DNA of 63,429 bases, taken from Microcaldota archaeon. GTDB lineage: Archaea > Micrarchaeota > Micrarchaeia > Micrarchaeales > Micrarchaeaceae. Every line of letters starts with the position of its first letter. The first letter of the stretch is position 1. Shown piece after piece: positions 1 to 7,581 of this stretch. Under the pieces are notes generated by a model. It was not told the origin of the DNA. It saw only the letters and a list, made by a program, of their open reading frames with translations, and ran no database searches. Location of the stretch: the NCBI GenBank assembly GCA_021816885.1, contig JAKAWS010000005.1:1-63429 (forward strand), read 5' to 3'. Made by a program: the position numbers and the translations under genes.

Positions 1-272
1 AGCCTGTATTCTATCTCGCATCTTGTCTGCGAGTATAGTTTCAGGTATTTCTTGTCTTCTTGAATTATTTCTTTGACGAGCCTGTTGAACTGAGCCATCG
101 AGACCTTTGTCTTTCCGCTCTGGTAGGCTGCAATTGACTTCTCGAGAATCTTGTTGTAGAATCGTTGTGCAAGGATCAGCCTTTCATCAATCTCTGCTTG
201 TCTTGTAGTATCAGGATAGATTCTGAATTTGTAGGCTCTTGTAGAATCCATGTCTTTTATTTCGTCATTCAT
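1..272 (-). CDS. tnpB: TnpB-like transposon nuclease, N-terminal part (cut by window edge)
   Basis: The minus strand opens at an ATG at 272 and reads without a stop to base 1, so only the first ~90 residues are visible. They carry the typical start of OrfB/TnpB proteins: a RAYKFRIYP strand followed by a helix with RFYNKILEKSIAAYQ, as in IS200/IS605 and IS607 elements. TnpB is an RNA-guided nuclease related to Cas12 that helps retain its transposon. The RuvC-like catalytic residues, zinc ribbon and guide-RNA end would lie before base 1, so activity cannot be judged. No TnpA is seen upstream of it (273-403). Family call is firm; intactness is unknown. Confidence 0.8.
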   Translation of the reverse strand, partial: MNDEIKDMDSTRAYKFRIYPDTTRQAEIDERLILAQRFYNKILEKSIAAYQSGKTKVSMAQFNRLVKEIIQEDKKYLKLYSQTRCEIEYR

Positions 273-403
273 GTTTATACGCCTTTCTGCGGTTCGCTTT
301 CATCCCGCCCCTAAAAAGAACCCTCTGAAGATAGTGTGGGATTTTCCGCTCATATTGTTAACCTTTGCTCTCAAATATTCTTGATGCTTTGGAGAAAACG
401 AAG

Positions 404-1189
404 ATGATTCAGAGGGAGACGGCTAAAGAGAAAACGGTGATGAAGGCCGCTGATGCGCATTGCCATCTTTTCGATGTGGATCCTCTTGCCATAGATTCAG
501 CAATCATGGCAGGAGTACGGATAATGGTCACAAACGGAATTGACACGCGCACCAATATGCAGACTCTTAGTATGCATGGCAAGGCAGGCATCTACTGCGC
601 AATAGGCGTGCACCCGAATAGCTCTGTAGCTATGACTGACGAGGAACTGAATTTTAACCTTGGCCTGATACGTTCCAATTCGGCTAAGATTGTTGGGATC
701 GGGGAGATAGGGCTTGATTACACCACTGCAAAGACAGATGCTGATAAAAAAAGGCAGGCGTCTGTCTTTAAAATGATGCTAGATGCCGCTGCCACAGTAA
801 GGAAGCCAGTAAGCGTGCACTCCAGGGAGGCGCTCCCTGATGTGTTTAGGATACTTGAAAGCTATACCGAGCTTGTAGTGCACCTTCATTTCTTTGAAGG
901 CAAAGAAGCCGATGCAAGACTGGCACAGAGGCGGGGTTACTATATCTCTGTTCCTTACCTTAAATCTGCGCAGAGGGCGGAAGCGGTCCGCGCCATTGAT
1001 ATCTCTAACATGATGGTAGAGAGTGACAGCCCAACCGCTGGATCGACGCCGTCAGATGTCCTTTTCGCAGTGGAGCTGGTATCTGCACTGAAGGGCATCG
1101 ATGCGGCAAGGGTGGCAGATATCACCTTCGAGAATACAAAAAGGTTATTTAATATTGACGGCTCAAGATTTATGCGTTCGGGCCTGTAG
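404..1189 (+). CDS. tatD: TatD family metal-dependent hydrolase
   Basis: A 261-residue TIM-barrel hydrolase of the TatD DNase family. Visible metal-site motifs in order are DAHCHL near the N-terminus, GIGEIGLDY, PVSVHSRE, VVHLHFF and VESDSP near the C-terminus, which match the HxH, E, H, H, D ligands of the family. Members are Mg-dependent 3'-5' exonucleases or deacylase-like enzymes in the cytoplasm. The start at 404 has a GGAG 9 bases upstream; ATG 440 is an alternative with a shorter N-terminus. The stop codon TAG lies inside the following tRNA-Arg gene, so the last ten bases of the reading frame are also the 5' end of the tRNA. Confidence 0.88.
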   Translation: MIQRETAKEKTVMKAADAHCHLFDVDPLAIDSAIMAGVRIMVTNGIDTRTNMQTLSMHGKAGIYCAIGVHPNSSVAMTDEELNFNLGLIRSNSAKIVGIGEIGLDYTTAKTDADKKRQASVFKMMLDAAATVRKPVSVHSREALPDVFRILESYTELVVHLHFFEGKEADARLAQRRGYYISVPYLKSAQRAEAVRAIDISNMMVESDSPTAGSTPSDVLFAVELVSALKGIDAARVADITFENTKRLFNIDGSRFMRSGL

Positions 1190-1282
1190 CTCAGCTTGGA
1201 TAGAGCAGCAGCCTTCTAAGCTGATGGCCGCGGGTTCAAATTGCGCTTTCTTCGGAAAGGCATGAAAATCCCGCCAGGCCCG
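1180..1282 (+). tRNA. tRNA-Arg(UCU) with an intron in the T-loop
   Basis: The acceptor stem pairs 1180-1186 (GGGCCTG) with 1275-1281 (CAGGCCC), discriminator G at 1282. The D-stem is GCTC/GAGC, the anticodon loop CTTCTAA has anticodon TCT at 1215-1217, and the T-stem GCGGG (1230-1234) pairs with CCCGC (1270-1274). Between these T-stem strands there are 35 bases instead of 7. Removing about 28 bases (1241-1268 or 1242-1269) restores a TTCAAAT T-loop. The extra segment folds as a CTTTC-TTCG-GAAAG hairpin, as expected for an archaeal tRNA intron. CCA is not encoded. The 5' ten bases overlap the end of the upstream TatD gene. Confidence 0.9.
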
Positions 1283-1291
1283 TACTTTTGT

Positions 1292-1720
1292 TTAGTCTGC
1301 GGCGCGTTCTTCCTTTTTTTGGCGGCCGCCCCTCTTTGACTGGCGCTCTGTCTTTGCCGTCGCGAATTCCGTAGCTATATCTTCTTCTGCAGGTCTCTTC
1401 ATCCATTCTGATATGTAGCTGGCAATATTGTTAAGCGGCCTTGTGTACCTGTTTGTCAGCTCGAACTCTCCGTTTTCGTGTTTGAGCAAGCCGAACTCTA
1501 CTGCCCTGTCCAGATACCTTTTTGCTGTGGCTATCGGTATCTCTTTCGGCGCGTCCGCGAGGCGCATTTTTCCCTTTCTCTTTACCGCAAGAAGAAGCAG
1601 CCCGAATCTGTACGCTTCTGTCTCGTTCTCAAAGAATATCTTTGCGATTTCCCTTACGGTTGGGCTCTTCACCTTGTTCCTGAACGGCGCGTCCTCGAAC
1701 TCCCAGTATTTTATCGACAC
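1292..1720 (-). CDS. Predicted winged-helix DNA-binding protein
   Basis: A 142-residue protein. Residues about 35-90 look like a winged helix: a run of hydrophobic helix, a helix-turn-helix segment (IPIATAKRYLDRAVEFGLLK) and a short wing with NGEFELT. The C-terminal 35 residues are charged and basic (RQSKRGGRQKKEE), suggesting nucleic-acid contact. The start is GTG at 1720, with GGTGG four bases upstream. The N-terminal 31 codons overlap the tail of the DRG GTPase gene in another frame, so the two are translationally linked. No precise family is recognised; a local or global transcription regulator is the likely role. Confidence 0.7.
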   Translation of the reverse strand: MSIKYWEFEDAPFRNKVKSPTVREIAKIFFENETEAYRFGLLLLAVKRKGKMRLADAPKEIPIATAKRYLDRAVEFGLLKHENGEFELTNRYTRPLNNIASYISEWMKRPAEEDIATEFATAKTERQSKRGGRQKKEERAAD

Positions 1721-2831
1721 AATCCCACCTACTTCTCTTCTCTATTACAAGTATCACTATATCCCCATCTTTTAATATATGTTTTCCGCCCACTTTCTGA
1801 TTAGGGAACTTTGTGCTTTTTCCCGTAACAAGCGCGCCCTTCATCCTCTCTGCCATCTTCGTGTGTATCTTTTTTGCGAGGTTTTCCACCGTGGCGGGTT
1901 GCCTCAATGTGACCGGAGAGGGCTTCGCGTTTCCCTTCGGTCTTATGTATGCCCTTATTATACCACATCCTTCGTATATCTTCTCTTTGAGAAGCTCTAT
2001 GTTGTGGCCGTTTATGGCGCTGACCGGCACGGCCTCCATCTTTGCCTGCATTGATACCATTTCCGCTTTGACGGCATAGCCTTCTGTGGTATCTACTTTG
2101 TTTAGCGCGATTAATCCTTTCTTGTACCGGGCCTTTTTCAGTATTATGTTTATCAATTCGTCTTCGCTTAACTGATCGTATATCGCTATGTCGCCAGAGT
2201 ATATCCCAAGTCCGTTGAATATCTCCTTTATCGATTCGTTCGTAAGGCCGGATCTGTTTACCGTTATCTTGAACGGGGCGTTTATCGCGTCGGAATAGCG
2301 CACATCCGGCTCTCTTCTGTTGATGTATATGCCGGCATCCTCCATCTCCCTCACTAGCTGGAATATGTTGGTTTCCTGATTTATGTCTATGACGAATACC
2401 ACGAGGTCGGCCTCTCTTGCCTGTCCTATCACAGTAGAGCCTTTTCCGTATCCGGCATGCGCATCCTCTAGGATTCCCGGCAAGTCGAGCACTTGTATAT
2501 GCGCGTCCCGGTATAGCATAGTACCTTGCACCACCGACGTGGTTGTGAATGCGTATGCAGCGGTCTTCGATTCGGCATTTGTGAGCAGATTTATCAGCGA
2601 TGACTTGCCTGCGCTCGGGAAACCTACAAGAACTACCGTCGCATCTCCCGCTTTTCTTGCAAAAAAACCGTAAGAGCCTGATTTTCTGCCTTTCTGGGCG
2701 TCTTTCTTCGCTTTCGCTATCTTTGCGCGAAGCAGTCCCAGATGCTTGTTTGTCGCCTTATTCTTCTTTGTCGTCGACAATTCTTCCTCGAGACTCCTCA
2801 GTTTCTCCTCTTTTTGCTCTATTTCCGGCAT
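1629..2831 (-). CDS. drg: DRG/Obg family GTPase with TGS domain
   Basis: A 400-residue GTP-binding protein of the archaeal/eukaryotic DRG family. After a basic coiled N-terminus come the G-domain motifs GFPSAGKSS (about 70), DLPG (about 116) and NKVD (about 244), with the DRG-specific insertion between them, then a C-terminal TGS domain ending in HILKDGDIVILVI. DRG proteins associate with ribosomes and help translation under stress. The TGS domain is normally the end of the protein; here about 30 further residues follow that overlap the next gene out of frame. A TATA-like AAATATATATTTAC lies just upstream of the start. Confidence 0.93.
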   Translation of the reverse strand: MPEIEQKEEKLRSLEEELSTTKKNKATNKHLGLLRAKIAKAKKDAQKGRKSGSYGFFARKAGDATVVLVGFPSAGKSSLINLLTNAESKTAAYAFTTTSVVQGTMLYRDAHIQVLDLPGILEDAHAGYGKGSTVIGQAREADLVVFVIDINQETNIFQLVREMEDAGIYINRREPDVRYSDAINAPFKITVNRSGLTNESIKEIFNGLGIYSGDIAIYDQLSEDELINIILKKARYKKGLIALNKVDTTEGYAVKAEMVSMQAKMEAVPVSAINGHNIELLKEKIYEGCGIIRAYIRPKGNAKPSPVTLRQPATVENLAKKIHTKMAERMKGALVTGKSTKFPNQKVGGKHILKDGDIVILVIEKRSRWDCVDKILGVRGRAVQEQGEEPNRKGNRKDIL

Positions 2832-2958
2832 TTTTCCATCACTTGTATCTTGGTAAATATATATTTACTTGTGTAACCTTATATTACTACATATACGTTT
2901 CTCAAGTAATCGTATTAATATTTATTTGTTGGGTCATTGTATTACACAAGTGAGAAAA

Positions 2959-3072
2959 ATGGCTGCAAAAAAGAAAACAAGCAGGGCAAAAGCGAGCAAG
3001 TCGCGCAGTTCTGCTAAGTCAAAAACAAAAAAGAGTGCGGGAAGGAAGACAAAGTCGAGAGCAAAGAGATAA
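2959..3072 (+). CDS. Small Lys/Ser/Ala-rich basic protein
   Basis: A 37-residue protein made almost only of K, R, S, A and T, resembling a histone H1 tail. ATG at 2959 is preceded by GTGAG at a good ribosome-binding distance and by a TATA-like AATATTTATTT about 30 bases further up. A poly-T tract follows the stop. The composition suggests binding to DNA or RNA, for example as a nucleoid or ribosome-associated peptide; this is inference, as no family can be assigned to such a short low-complexity sequence. It stands alone, divergent from the DRG gene and convergent with SRP54. Confidence 0.65.
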   Translation: MAAKKKTSRAKASKSRSSAKSKTKKSAGRKTKSRAKR

Positions 3073-3083
3073 CTCGAGACTTC

Positions 3084-3106
3084 CTTTCTTTTTCTTTTTT
3101 TTCTTT
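3084..3106 (+). terminator. Poly-T transcription terminator
   Basis: A pyrimidine run containing several T tracts follows the small basic protein gene on the plus strand. Archaeal RNA polymerase stops at such T-rich sequence. It ends at the stop codon of the convergent SRP54 gene. Confidence 0.6.
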
Positions 3107-4390
3107 TTATCCGCCAAACATCCGTTTGAGGTTCCTGTTGTTCTTCATCATCTTATACGATTTCTTCATCTTGTTGAAGTTTGATATCAGATCGCGCACA
3201 TCCTTCTCGGTAGTGCCGCTTCCTTTCGCTATCCTGGATATGCGGGATTGATCGTGAAGGAGTGATGCGTCTTTTCTCTCGTTCGACGTCATGGATGATA
3301 TTATGTATTTGTATCTCTTAAGCTTCTCCTCTCCCTCCTCTATCATCTCTTTTGGGACGTCAGGAGCTCCCATCATGCCGAATATCCCTTTAAGCGGTCC
3401 CATCTTGTTTATCGCTTTCAATTGAATGTAGAATGTCTCCAAGTCCATCTTCTCTATGTCCACTTCTTCAGGCTTTATGTTCGCTTCCTTCACGGCGTTC
3501 TGCACTCGCTCTACAAGCGCGGATATGTTGGGAATGCCGAGCAGTCCGCCTATGAATTTGTTCGGATCGTAGGGCTCTATGTCGTTCAGTTTTTCCCCTT
3601 CCCCTATGAACAGCACTTTTGCGCCAGAAGCCGCTGTCGCGCTGAGCGCGCCTCCCCCTTTTCCAGAACCGTCCATCTTGCTTACCACTACCCCGCTTAT
3701 CTTTACTGCGTTGTCGAACTCTCTTGCCTGCGGCCCGGCGACTTGCCCTATGTCTGCACTTAGCACCAGTACCTTTTGGTCTGGATTGAATGCATTGTTT
3801 ACTGATTTCAACTCGTTTATTAGATTCTGGTCGAGTGCGCTTCTCCCGCTAGTGTCGCATATTATAATCTGCTTACCGCTTAGATAGTCAACGCCAGACC
3901 TTGCTATCCTTGCGGCGTCCTTTTCGCCTTTCATTCCAAAGAATGAAACGTTTGCCTGTTTGGCAAGCGTCTCTAGTTGCTCGTATGCGGCCGGCCTGGA
4001 TACATCGCAGCATATAAGGCCTGCGCTTAATCCCCTGCTCTGATAGAACTTGGCAAGCTTCGCTGCCGTGGTCGTCTTGCCCGAACCGTACAGCCCCAAG
4101 AGCAGTATCCTTTGAGGTTTTATCTCTGGTTCGTGCGATGAGCCCATGAGTTCGACTAGTCCCTCATATACGATGTTAGTGATATATTCGCGGGGAGGCA
4201 GACCTGCCGGCGGCTTGCTTGCGAGCGCCTTCTTCTCTATCTCCTTTGTAAACCTTAGGACTAGCTCCACTTCTACGTCTGATGCGATAAGCACCTTCTG
4301 GAGCTCCTTGTTAAACTCCTTTATCGTCTTCGCGTCTATTATCGTAGAGCGTGAAAGCACGCTGAGCGCTTTCCTTAGGCCTTCTCCCAT
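3107..4390 (-). CDS. srp54: Signal recognition particle protein SRP54
   Basis: The GTPase subunit of the signal recognition particle, which binds signal peptides as they leave the ribosome and targets them to the membrane through FtsY. The N domain (helical, about 1-85) is followed by the G domain with LLGLYGSGKTTTAAKLA, DTSGR and SKMDGSGKGGGALS, then a helical M domain with methionine-rich segments and a basic end MKNNRNLKRMFGG. Length (427 residues from ATG 4390) is normal. A GTG 15 bases upstream is possible, but homologues start near MGEGLRKAL. The gene is monocistronic here. Confidence 0.96.
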   Translation of the reverse strand: MGEGLRKALSVLSRSTIIDAKTIKEFNKELQKVLIASDVEVELVLRFTKEIEKKALASKPPAGLPPREYITNIVYEGLVELMGSSHEPEIKPQRILLLGLYGSGKTTTAAKLAKFYQSRGLSAGLICCDVSRPAAYEQLETLAKQANVSFFGMKGEKDAARIARSGVDYLSGKQIIICDTSGRSALDQNLINELKSVNNAFNPDQKVLVLSADIGQVAGPQAREFDNAVKISGVVVSKMDGSGKGGGALSATAASGAKVLFIGEGEKLNDIEPYDPNKFIGGLLGIPNISALVERVQNAVKEANIKPEEVDIEKMDLETFYIQLKAINKMGPLKGIFGMMGAPDVPKEMIEEGEEKLKRYKYIISSMTSNERKDASLLHDQSRISRIAKGSGTTEKDVRDLISNFNKMKKSYKMMKNNRNLKRMFGG

Positions 4391-4461
4391 GTCCAGATAC
4401 AACACCTTTTATTAGAGTGCGTGCGCCAATAAATATAAACTTTCTTATCGATAACATCATT

Positions 4462-5592
4462 ATGAAGTTGGTAATTACACAGGCCAACCTTGTCCTTAAA
4501 GGCGGCGCGGAGAGGGTTGTTCTAGAGATTGCTAGACATTACAATGCTACAATCTATACCGCAGAATACGACAAAACAGCGACTTTCGATGAATTTAGGG
4601 ATTTGGATATCCGTGTCATCGGAAGTCGCAGAGGTCTTTTAGGAAGAGGAAGGGCCGGACAGGGACTGAGCTATGGCACGGCGTTCTTTAATTACAAGAT
4701 AAGGGAGGACTATGATGTTATAAACGCGCATGTAGCCCCGAGTCATTGGATAAGAAACAGGAACGAACGCGTCCTTTGGTACTGCCATACGCCTCTCAGG
4801 GAGGTCTACGACCTTTACGACTTCAGGATGTCGATGAGACCGCTGCATAAGAGGATGATTTATGCGGCTGGCGCGAGGATCGTGAGAGGCATAGACAGAA
4901 GGGTAGTGAAGGACATAGAGATGATATTGGCAAACAGTGAGAACACAAAAGGACGCATATCCAAATATCTCAATAGAGAAGATGCCGAGGTACTTGGCGG
5001 AGGGGTAGACTGCAAGGCATGGGATTCCGAAGATTACGGCAAGTACTTTTTGTATCCTTCAAGGATATCACCTAACAAGAGACAGGAGTACGCGATAGAT
5101 GCATTCAGGCAGTTCAAGAGAAGGAATAAGGGATACAAACTTATCATTGCAGGCAATGTCCCTTCGGACAAGTTTTACCAAGATTATTACAAAAGAATAA
5201 GAGATATCGCAGGAAGGGTCGGAGATGTAAAGATAATAGAGGACCCGCCTGTTGATGCAATGAGAAAACTGTATGCCAGGTCGCTTTGCGTACTTTATAC
5301 TCCGATGAACGAGGATTACGGATTGGTGCCATTGGAGGCTGCCGCATCGGAGAGGCCCGTCATCGCCGTGAACGAAGGCGGTCCCATGAGCACAGTAGTC
5401 GATGGAAAGACAGGATACCTCATAGAGAGCCCTGAGGAGATGGCAAAGAGGATGAAGGAATTCGCTGATAACAAAGAGTTGGCAGGGAAAATGGGAAAGG
5501 CGGGAAGGAAGAGAGCCGTGCAGGAGTATTCATGGAGCGCGTTCTTCAAAAAGTTCGACAAGTATCTTTACAGGGTAAGTAAAATTAAGTGA
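4462..5592 (+). CDS. Glycosyltransferase family 4
   Basis: A 376-residue GT-B fold glycosyltransferase. The N-terminal half has the acceptor-side KGGAERVVLEIA glycine loop; the C-terminal half has the GT4 signature YPSRISPNKRQEYAIDAF, the NEDYGLVPLEAAASERPVIA stretch with its catalytic/nucleotide-binding E-x7-E pattern, and GGPMSTVVDGKTGYL. Such enzymes transfer a sugar from a nucleotide donor, here probably to a lipid or a glycoprotein glycan made on the cytoplasmic side of the membrane. ATG 4462 gives the usual MKLVITQ start; 15 codons upstream in frame are probably leader. Acceptor and donor cannot be told from sequence. Confidence 0.9.
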   Translation: MKLVITQANLVLKGGAERVVLEIARHYNATIYTAEYDKTATFDEFRDLDIRVIGSRRGLLGRGRAGQGLSYGTAFFNYKIREDYDVINAHVAPSHWIRNRNERVLWYCHTPLREVYDLYDFRMSMRPLHKRMIYAAGARIVRGIDRRVVKDIEMILANSENTKGRISKYLNREDAEVLGGGVDCKAWDSEDYGKYFLYPSRISPNKRQEYAIDAFRQFKRRNKGYKLIIAGNVPSDKFYQDYYKRIRDIAGRVGDVKIIEDPPVDAMRKLYARSLCVLYTPMNEDYGLVPLEAAASERPVIAVNEGGPMSTVVDGKTGYLIESPEEMAKRMKEFADNKELAGKMGKAGRKRAVQEYSWSAFFKKFDKYLYRVSKIK

Positions 5593-5753
5593 TATTCAAG
5601 CGGAACGATAACGAAGAACAAGACGGTTGCGCTGATGTGAATAAAACGAATGCTCGGAAGGGCGGAACAAATTTGTAATAGTGCTGAAAGTCGAAGTCTC
5701 TGTGGTACCTCTTGTCCGCCCTGTTCATGGTTATTTTATCGCTGAACGTGATT

Positions 5754-5780
5754 TATGGTTTGAGGCAGCCATGCGGATTT
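5754..5780 (+). repeat. Left copy of a ~26-bp imperfect direct repeat
   Basis: The sequence reads TATGGTTTGAGGCAGCCATGCGGATTT in two pieces: TATGGTT and CAGCCATGCGG are shared with the copy at 6593-6618, with a few differences between. The two copies bracket the gene pair at 5786-6555. Confidence 0.55.
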
Positions 5781-5785
5781 AATTA

Positions 5786-6163
5786 TTATATCCACCAATC
5801 CGCGTAAATCCCAATAAGAAATATCAGTATGACTGCTGAAACAAGGAGTAAGATAAACGAAAAGATTTGCAGGAACCGCTGAGGCGACATTCTCTTTATT
5901 TTATCCCGGGAAGCTATCCATCTAATAATGCTTGCTGTAGAAAGGAGTCCTAAAATGAGTACAAGATATATACCTGCAAGTTGCTGAATGCCATAGGTCA
6001 TTCGTAATGTTTGTGGAGAATTAATTCCGTTAAGATTTGCATTAATTGTCCACACAAGCAACATCAAAAAAAGCAGCAGTGCGACCCCCACTGTAATAAT
6101 GGTAAGAAGATTTGAAAAGAACTTGTCTTCTGCGGAGAAGTTTTTTATACCTGTTTTTTCCAT
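5786..6163 (-). CDS. Three-helix membrane protein, unknown
   Basis: A 125-residue protein starting at ATG 6163 (MEKTGIKNF), 11 bases after the upstream cysteine-repeat gene. It has a short hydrophilic N-terminus and three clear membrane segments: about residues 19-38, 63-84 and 99-120. A basic cytoplasmic-looking loop (SRDKIKRMSPQ) lies between segments two and three, giving a likely N-in topology. No family is recognised. Its tight spacing behind the membrane-anchored CX9C protein suggests the two are made together and may form a complex. Confidence 0.65.
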   Translation of the reverse strand: MEKTGIKNFSAEDKFFSNLLTIITVGVALLLFLMLLVWTINANLNGINSPQTLRMTYGIQQLAGIYLVLILGLLSTASIIRWIASRDKIKRMSPQRFLQIFSFILLLVSAVILIFLIGIYADWWI

Positions 6164-6174
6164 ACAGCTCATCC

Positions 6175-6555
6175 TTAACAATATTGAGATGGGAATCCAC
6201 CGGCTATACAGGTAATGCTGCAAGAAGTATTGTTAAATCCACCACGTTCACACTCCTGAACAACCAGCTGCGCTTCTGTTTGTAGGAGCAAATTTGGCTG
6301 ACAAAACGTAATTAGTATGCCTTTAGCTAAACATTCTTGACTACATGAAGTAGGAGTTAAACCTTGTATCAAACAGCTTTCGGCGACCTGATATGCTTCT
6401 GCTTGATATTGTTGGTTATGACTTTGTTGTTGCTGATATGTATTATACGAATTAAAAAATTCAATAATGATGAAAAGAGCCAGTATAATAACAATAAAAA
6501 CAGCGACTACTAAAATAGGATTGTCGTACCATTTCTTATTCTGACCTGTTGCCAT
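6175..6555 (-). CDS. Membrane-anchored protein with two CX9C-X3-CX9C modules
   Basis: A 126-residue protein: a short N-terminus, one membrane helix (about 14-33), a glutamine-rich spacer (about 39-55), then an exported domain with eight cysteines. They form two modules with identical spacing, C-x9-C-x3-C-x9-C, separated by 16 residues. Each module is preceded by a helix-like AEAYQVAES or AQLVVQE segment. The pattern resembles the twin CX9C helical hairpins of CHCH proteins, held by two disulfides, but homology is not claimed. It heads a two-gene unit with a three-helix membrane protein and lies between two similar repeats. Function unknown. Confidence 0.7.
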   Translation of the reverse strand: MATGQNKKWYDNPILVVAVFIVIILALFIIIEFFNSYNTYQQQQSHNQQYQAEAYQVAESCLIQGLTPTSCSQECLAKGILITFCQPNLLLQTEAQLVVQECERGGFNNTSCSITCIAGGFPSQYC

Positions 6556-6592
6556 AGTCTATTATTAACATAGCCTATTTTATAAGTTTATC

Positions 6593-6618
6593 TATGGTTC
6601 AGCCAGCCATGCGGCGTT
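6593..6618 (+). repeat. Right copy of a ~26-bp imperfect direct repeat
   Basis: Shares TATGGTT and CAGCCATGCGG, at the same spacing, with 5754-5780 in direct orientation. It lies upstream of the cysteine-repeat gene. Confidence 0.55.
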
Positions 6619-6667
6619 TGAGCTGTGCGCACGCACAGGCACCCTAAAGTGCGTGTACGTGTCTGGT

Positions 6668-6970
6668 TTAGAGTGATGAAACCGAACGATGAAATCCGAG
6701 TTTTTCAAAAGTAGCTTTGGACAGGTATTTTTTATAGGTGTCTGGCTTCGCCTTTATCGCATCAAGCACGTCTTCGACGCCCCCTTTTAATCGTTCCTCG
6801 AGAGTGCCTAATGTTTTGGCCGGTTCTACTATGTGCAATTCAGGTATCTCCCCGATATACTGATTTTGGCTGATTGAAACATCCGCCTTAAAGCCGTAAA
6901 TCTCAAGTTCCATATCATCAATATATTTGCGTGGTCCGGATTTAAATAAAAGTGTTGTGCAGTATTTCAT
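6668..6970 (-). CDS. Small protein with possible HicB-like fold
   Basis: A 100-residue protein. Residues about 27-75 read as strand-strand-helix with YIGEIPELHIV followed by a helix LEERLKGGVEDVLDAI, a layout reminiscent of HicB/UPF0150 antitoxin-like domains, in which a GEIPELPG-type strand pair is followed by a helix. The match is weak and lacks the usual DNA-binding tail. No HicA-like toxin gene is next to it; its neighbours are the cysteine-repeat pair and a GNAT enzyme. Treat as a hypothetical protein whose composition supports real coding. Confidence 0.5.
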   Translation of the reverse strand: MKYCTTLLFKSGPRKYIDDMELEIYGFKADVSISQNQYIGEIPELHIVEPAKTLGTLEERLKGGVEDVLDAIKAKPDTYKKYLSKATFEKLGFHRSVSSL

Positions 6971-7003
6971 GGGCTTAGGAAGCAGCGTTTAGTCAACATA
7001 AAA

Positions 7004-7441
7004 CTACAGCGCCTTTTCGAACCATACTTCGCGTGACTGCTTGAATCCAATATGCTCATAGAACTCCTTGGAGTCCTTCATATGCGCCCCTACAGCAAAA
7101 TAAATCGTCTTTATGCCTTCGCTCTTTATATCGTTAATTGCATGCTCGATAAGCGTTTTGCCTACGCCTGATCTTCTGTACTTCTCGTCCACATATAACT
7201 CCTCAAAATAGGCGACGCCCTTATTCTTAATGTGCTCATACCAAACGAACCACAAGTAACCGATGATTTTGTCATGTGACTCGGCAACCAACACCCTCTG
7301 GTTTGCTCTGAACGCATCCAAGTCAAGTTTCGACCCGAAAAATTCCTGTTCTTCATCCCCCTCATATAATTTGTGATAATATTCAGATATCTTGGGAAAG
7401 TCCGGGGCGGCGGCCTTTCTTATGTTAAAATTATTGGACAT
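7004..7441 (-). CDS. GNAT family N-acetyltransferase
   Basis: A 145-residue acetyltransferase that would transfer an acetyl group from acetyl-CoA to an amine. It shows the GNAT core in order: an N-terminal strand-helix IRKAAAPDFPKI, strand VLVAESHDKIIGYLWF, strand VAYFEELYVDEKYR, and the acetyl-CoA loop RRSGVGKTLIEHAI (R/Q-x-x-G-x-G/A), then FYEHIGFK near the end. The start is ATG 7441 with GGTG six bases upstream. The substrate cannot be inferred; RimI-like or small-molecule acetylation are both possible. Confidence 0.9.
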   Translation of the reverse strand: MSNNFNIRKAAAPDFPKISEYYHKLYEGDEEQEFFGSKLDLDAFRANQRVLVAESHDKIIGYLWFVWYEHIKNKGVAYFEELYVDEKYRRSGVGKTLIEHAINDIKSEGIKTIYFAVGAHMKDSKEFYEHIGFKQSREVWFEKAL

Positions 7442-7581
7442 CCGAGTCACCAACTATATTTGTTCAGCTTATCCATTATAGAATCGTGAGATTTGTCTGT
7501 CAAAAGCACGAGCTTCTTTACTGGCAGTCTACCAAGGACTAACTTCTGACGGGCAGTTCAATACCCCTGCCTTGCTGTCTT

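Noticed and set aside
1629-1720. Frameshift error at the end of the DRG gene
   Set aside because: Both genes have their own signals: the TGS domain is complete and the next gene has GTG with GGTGG at correct spacing.
7454-7581. Second TBP repeat or a small gene between the half-TBP and GNAT genes
   Set aside because: None of the frames shows TBP-like sequence; one 30-codon frame (LVLGRLPVKKLVLLTDKS) has no start and no known match.
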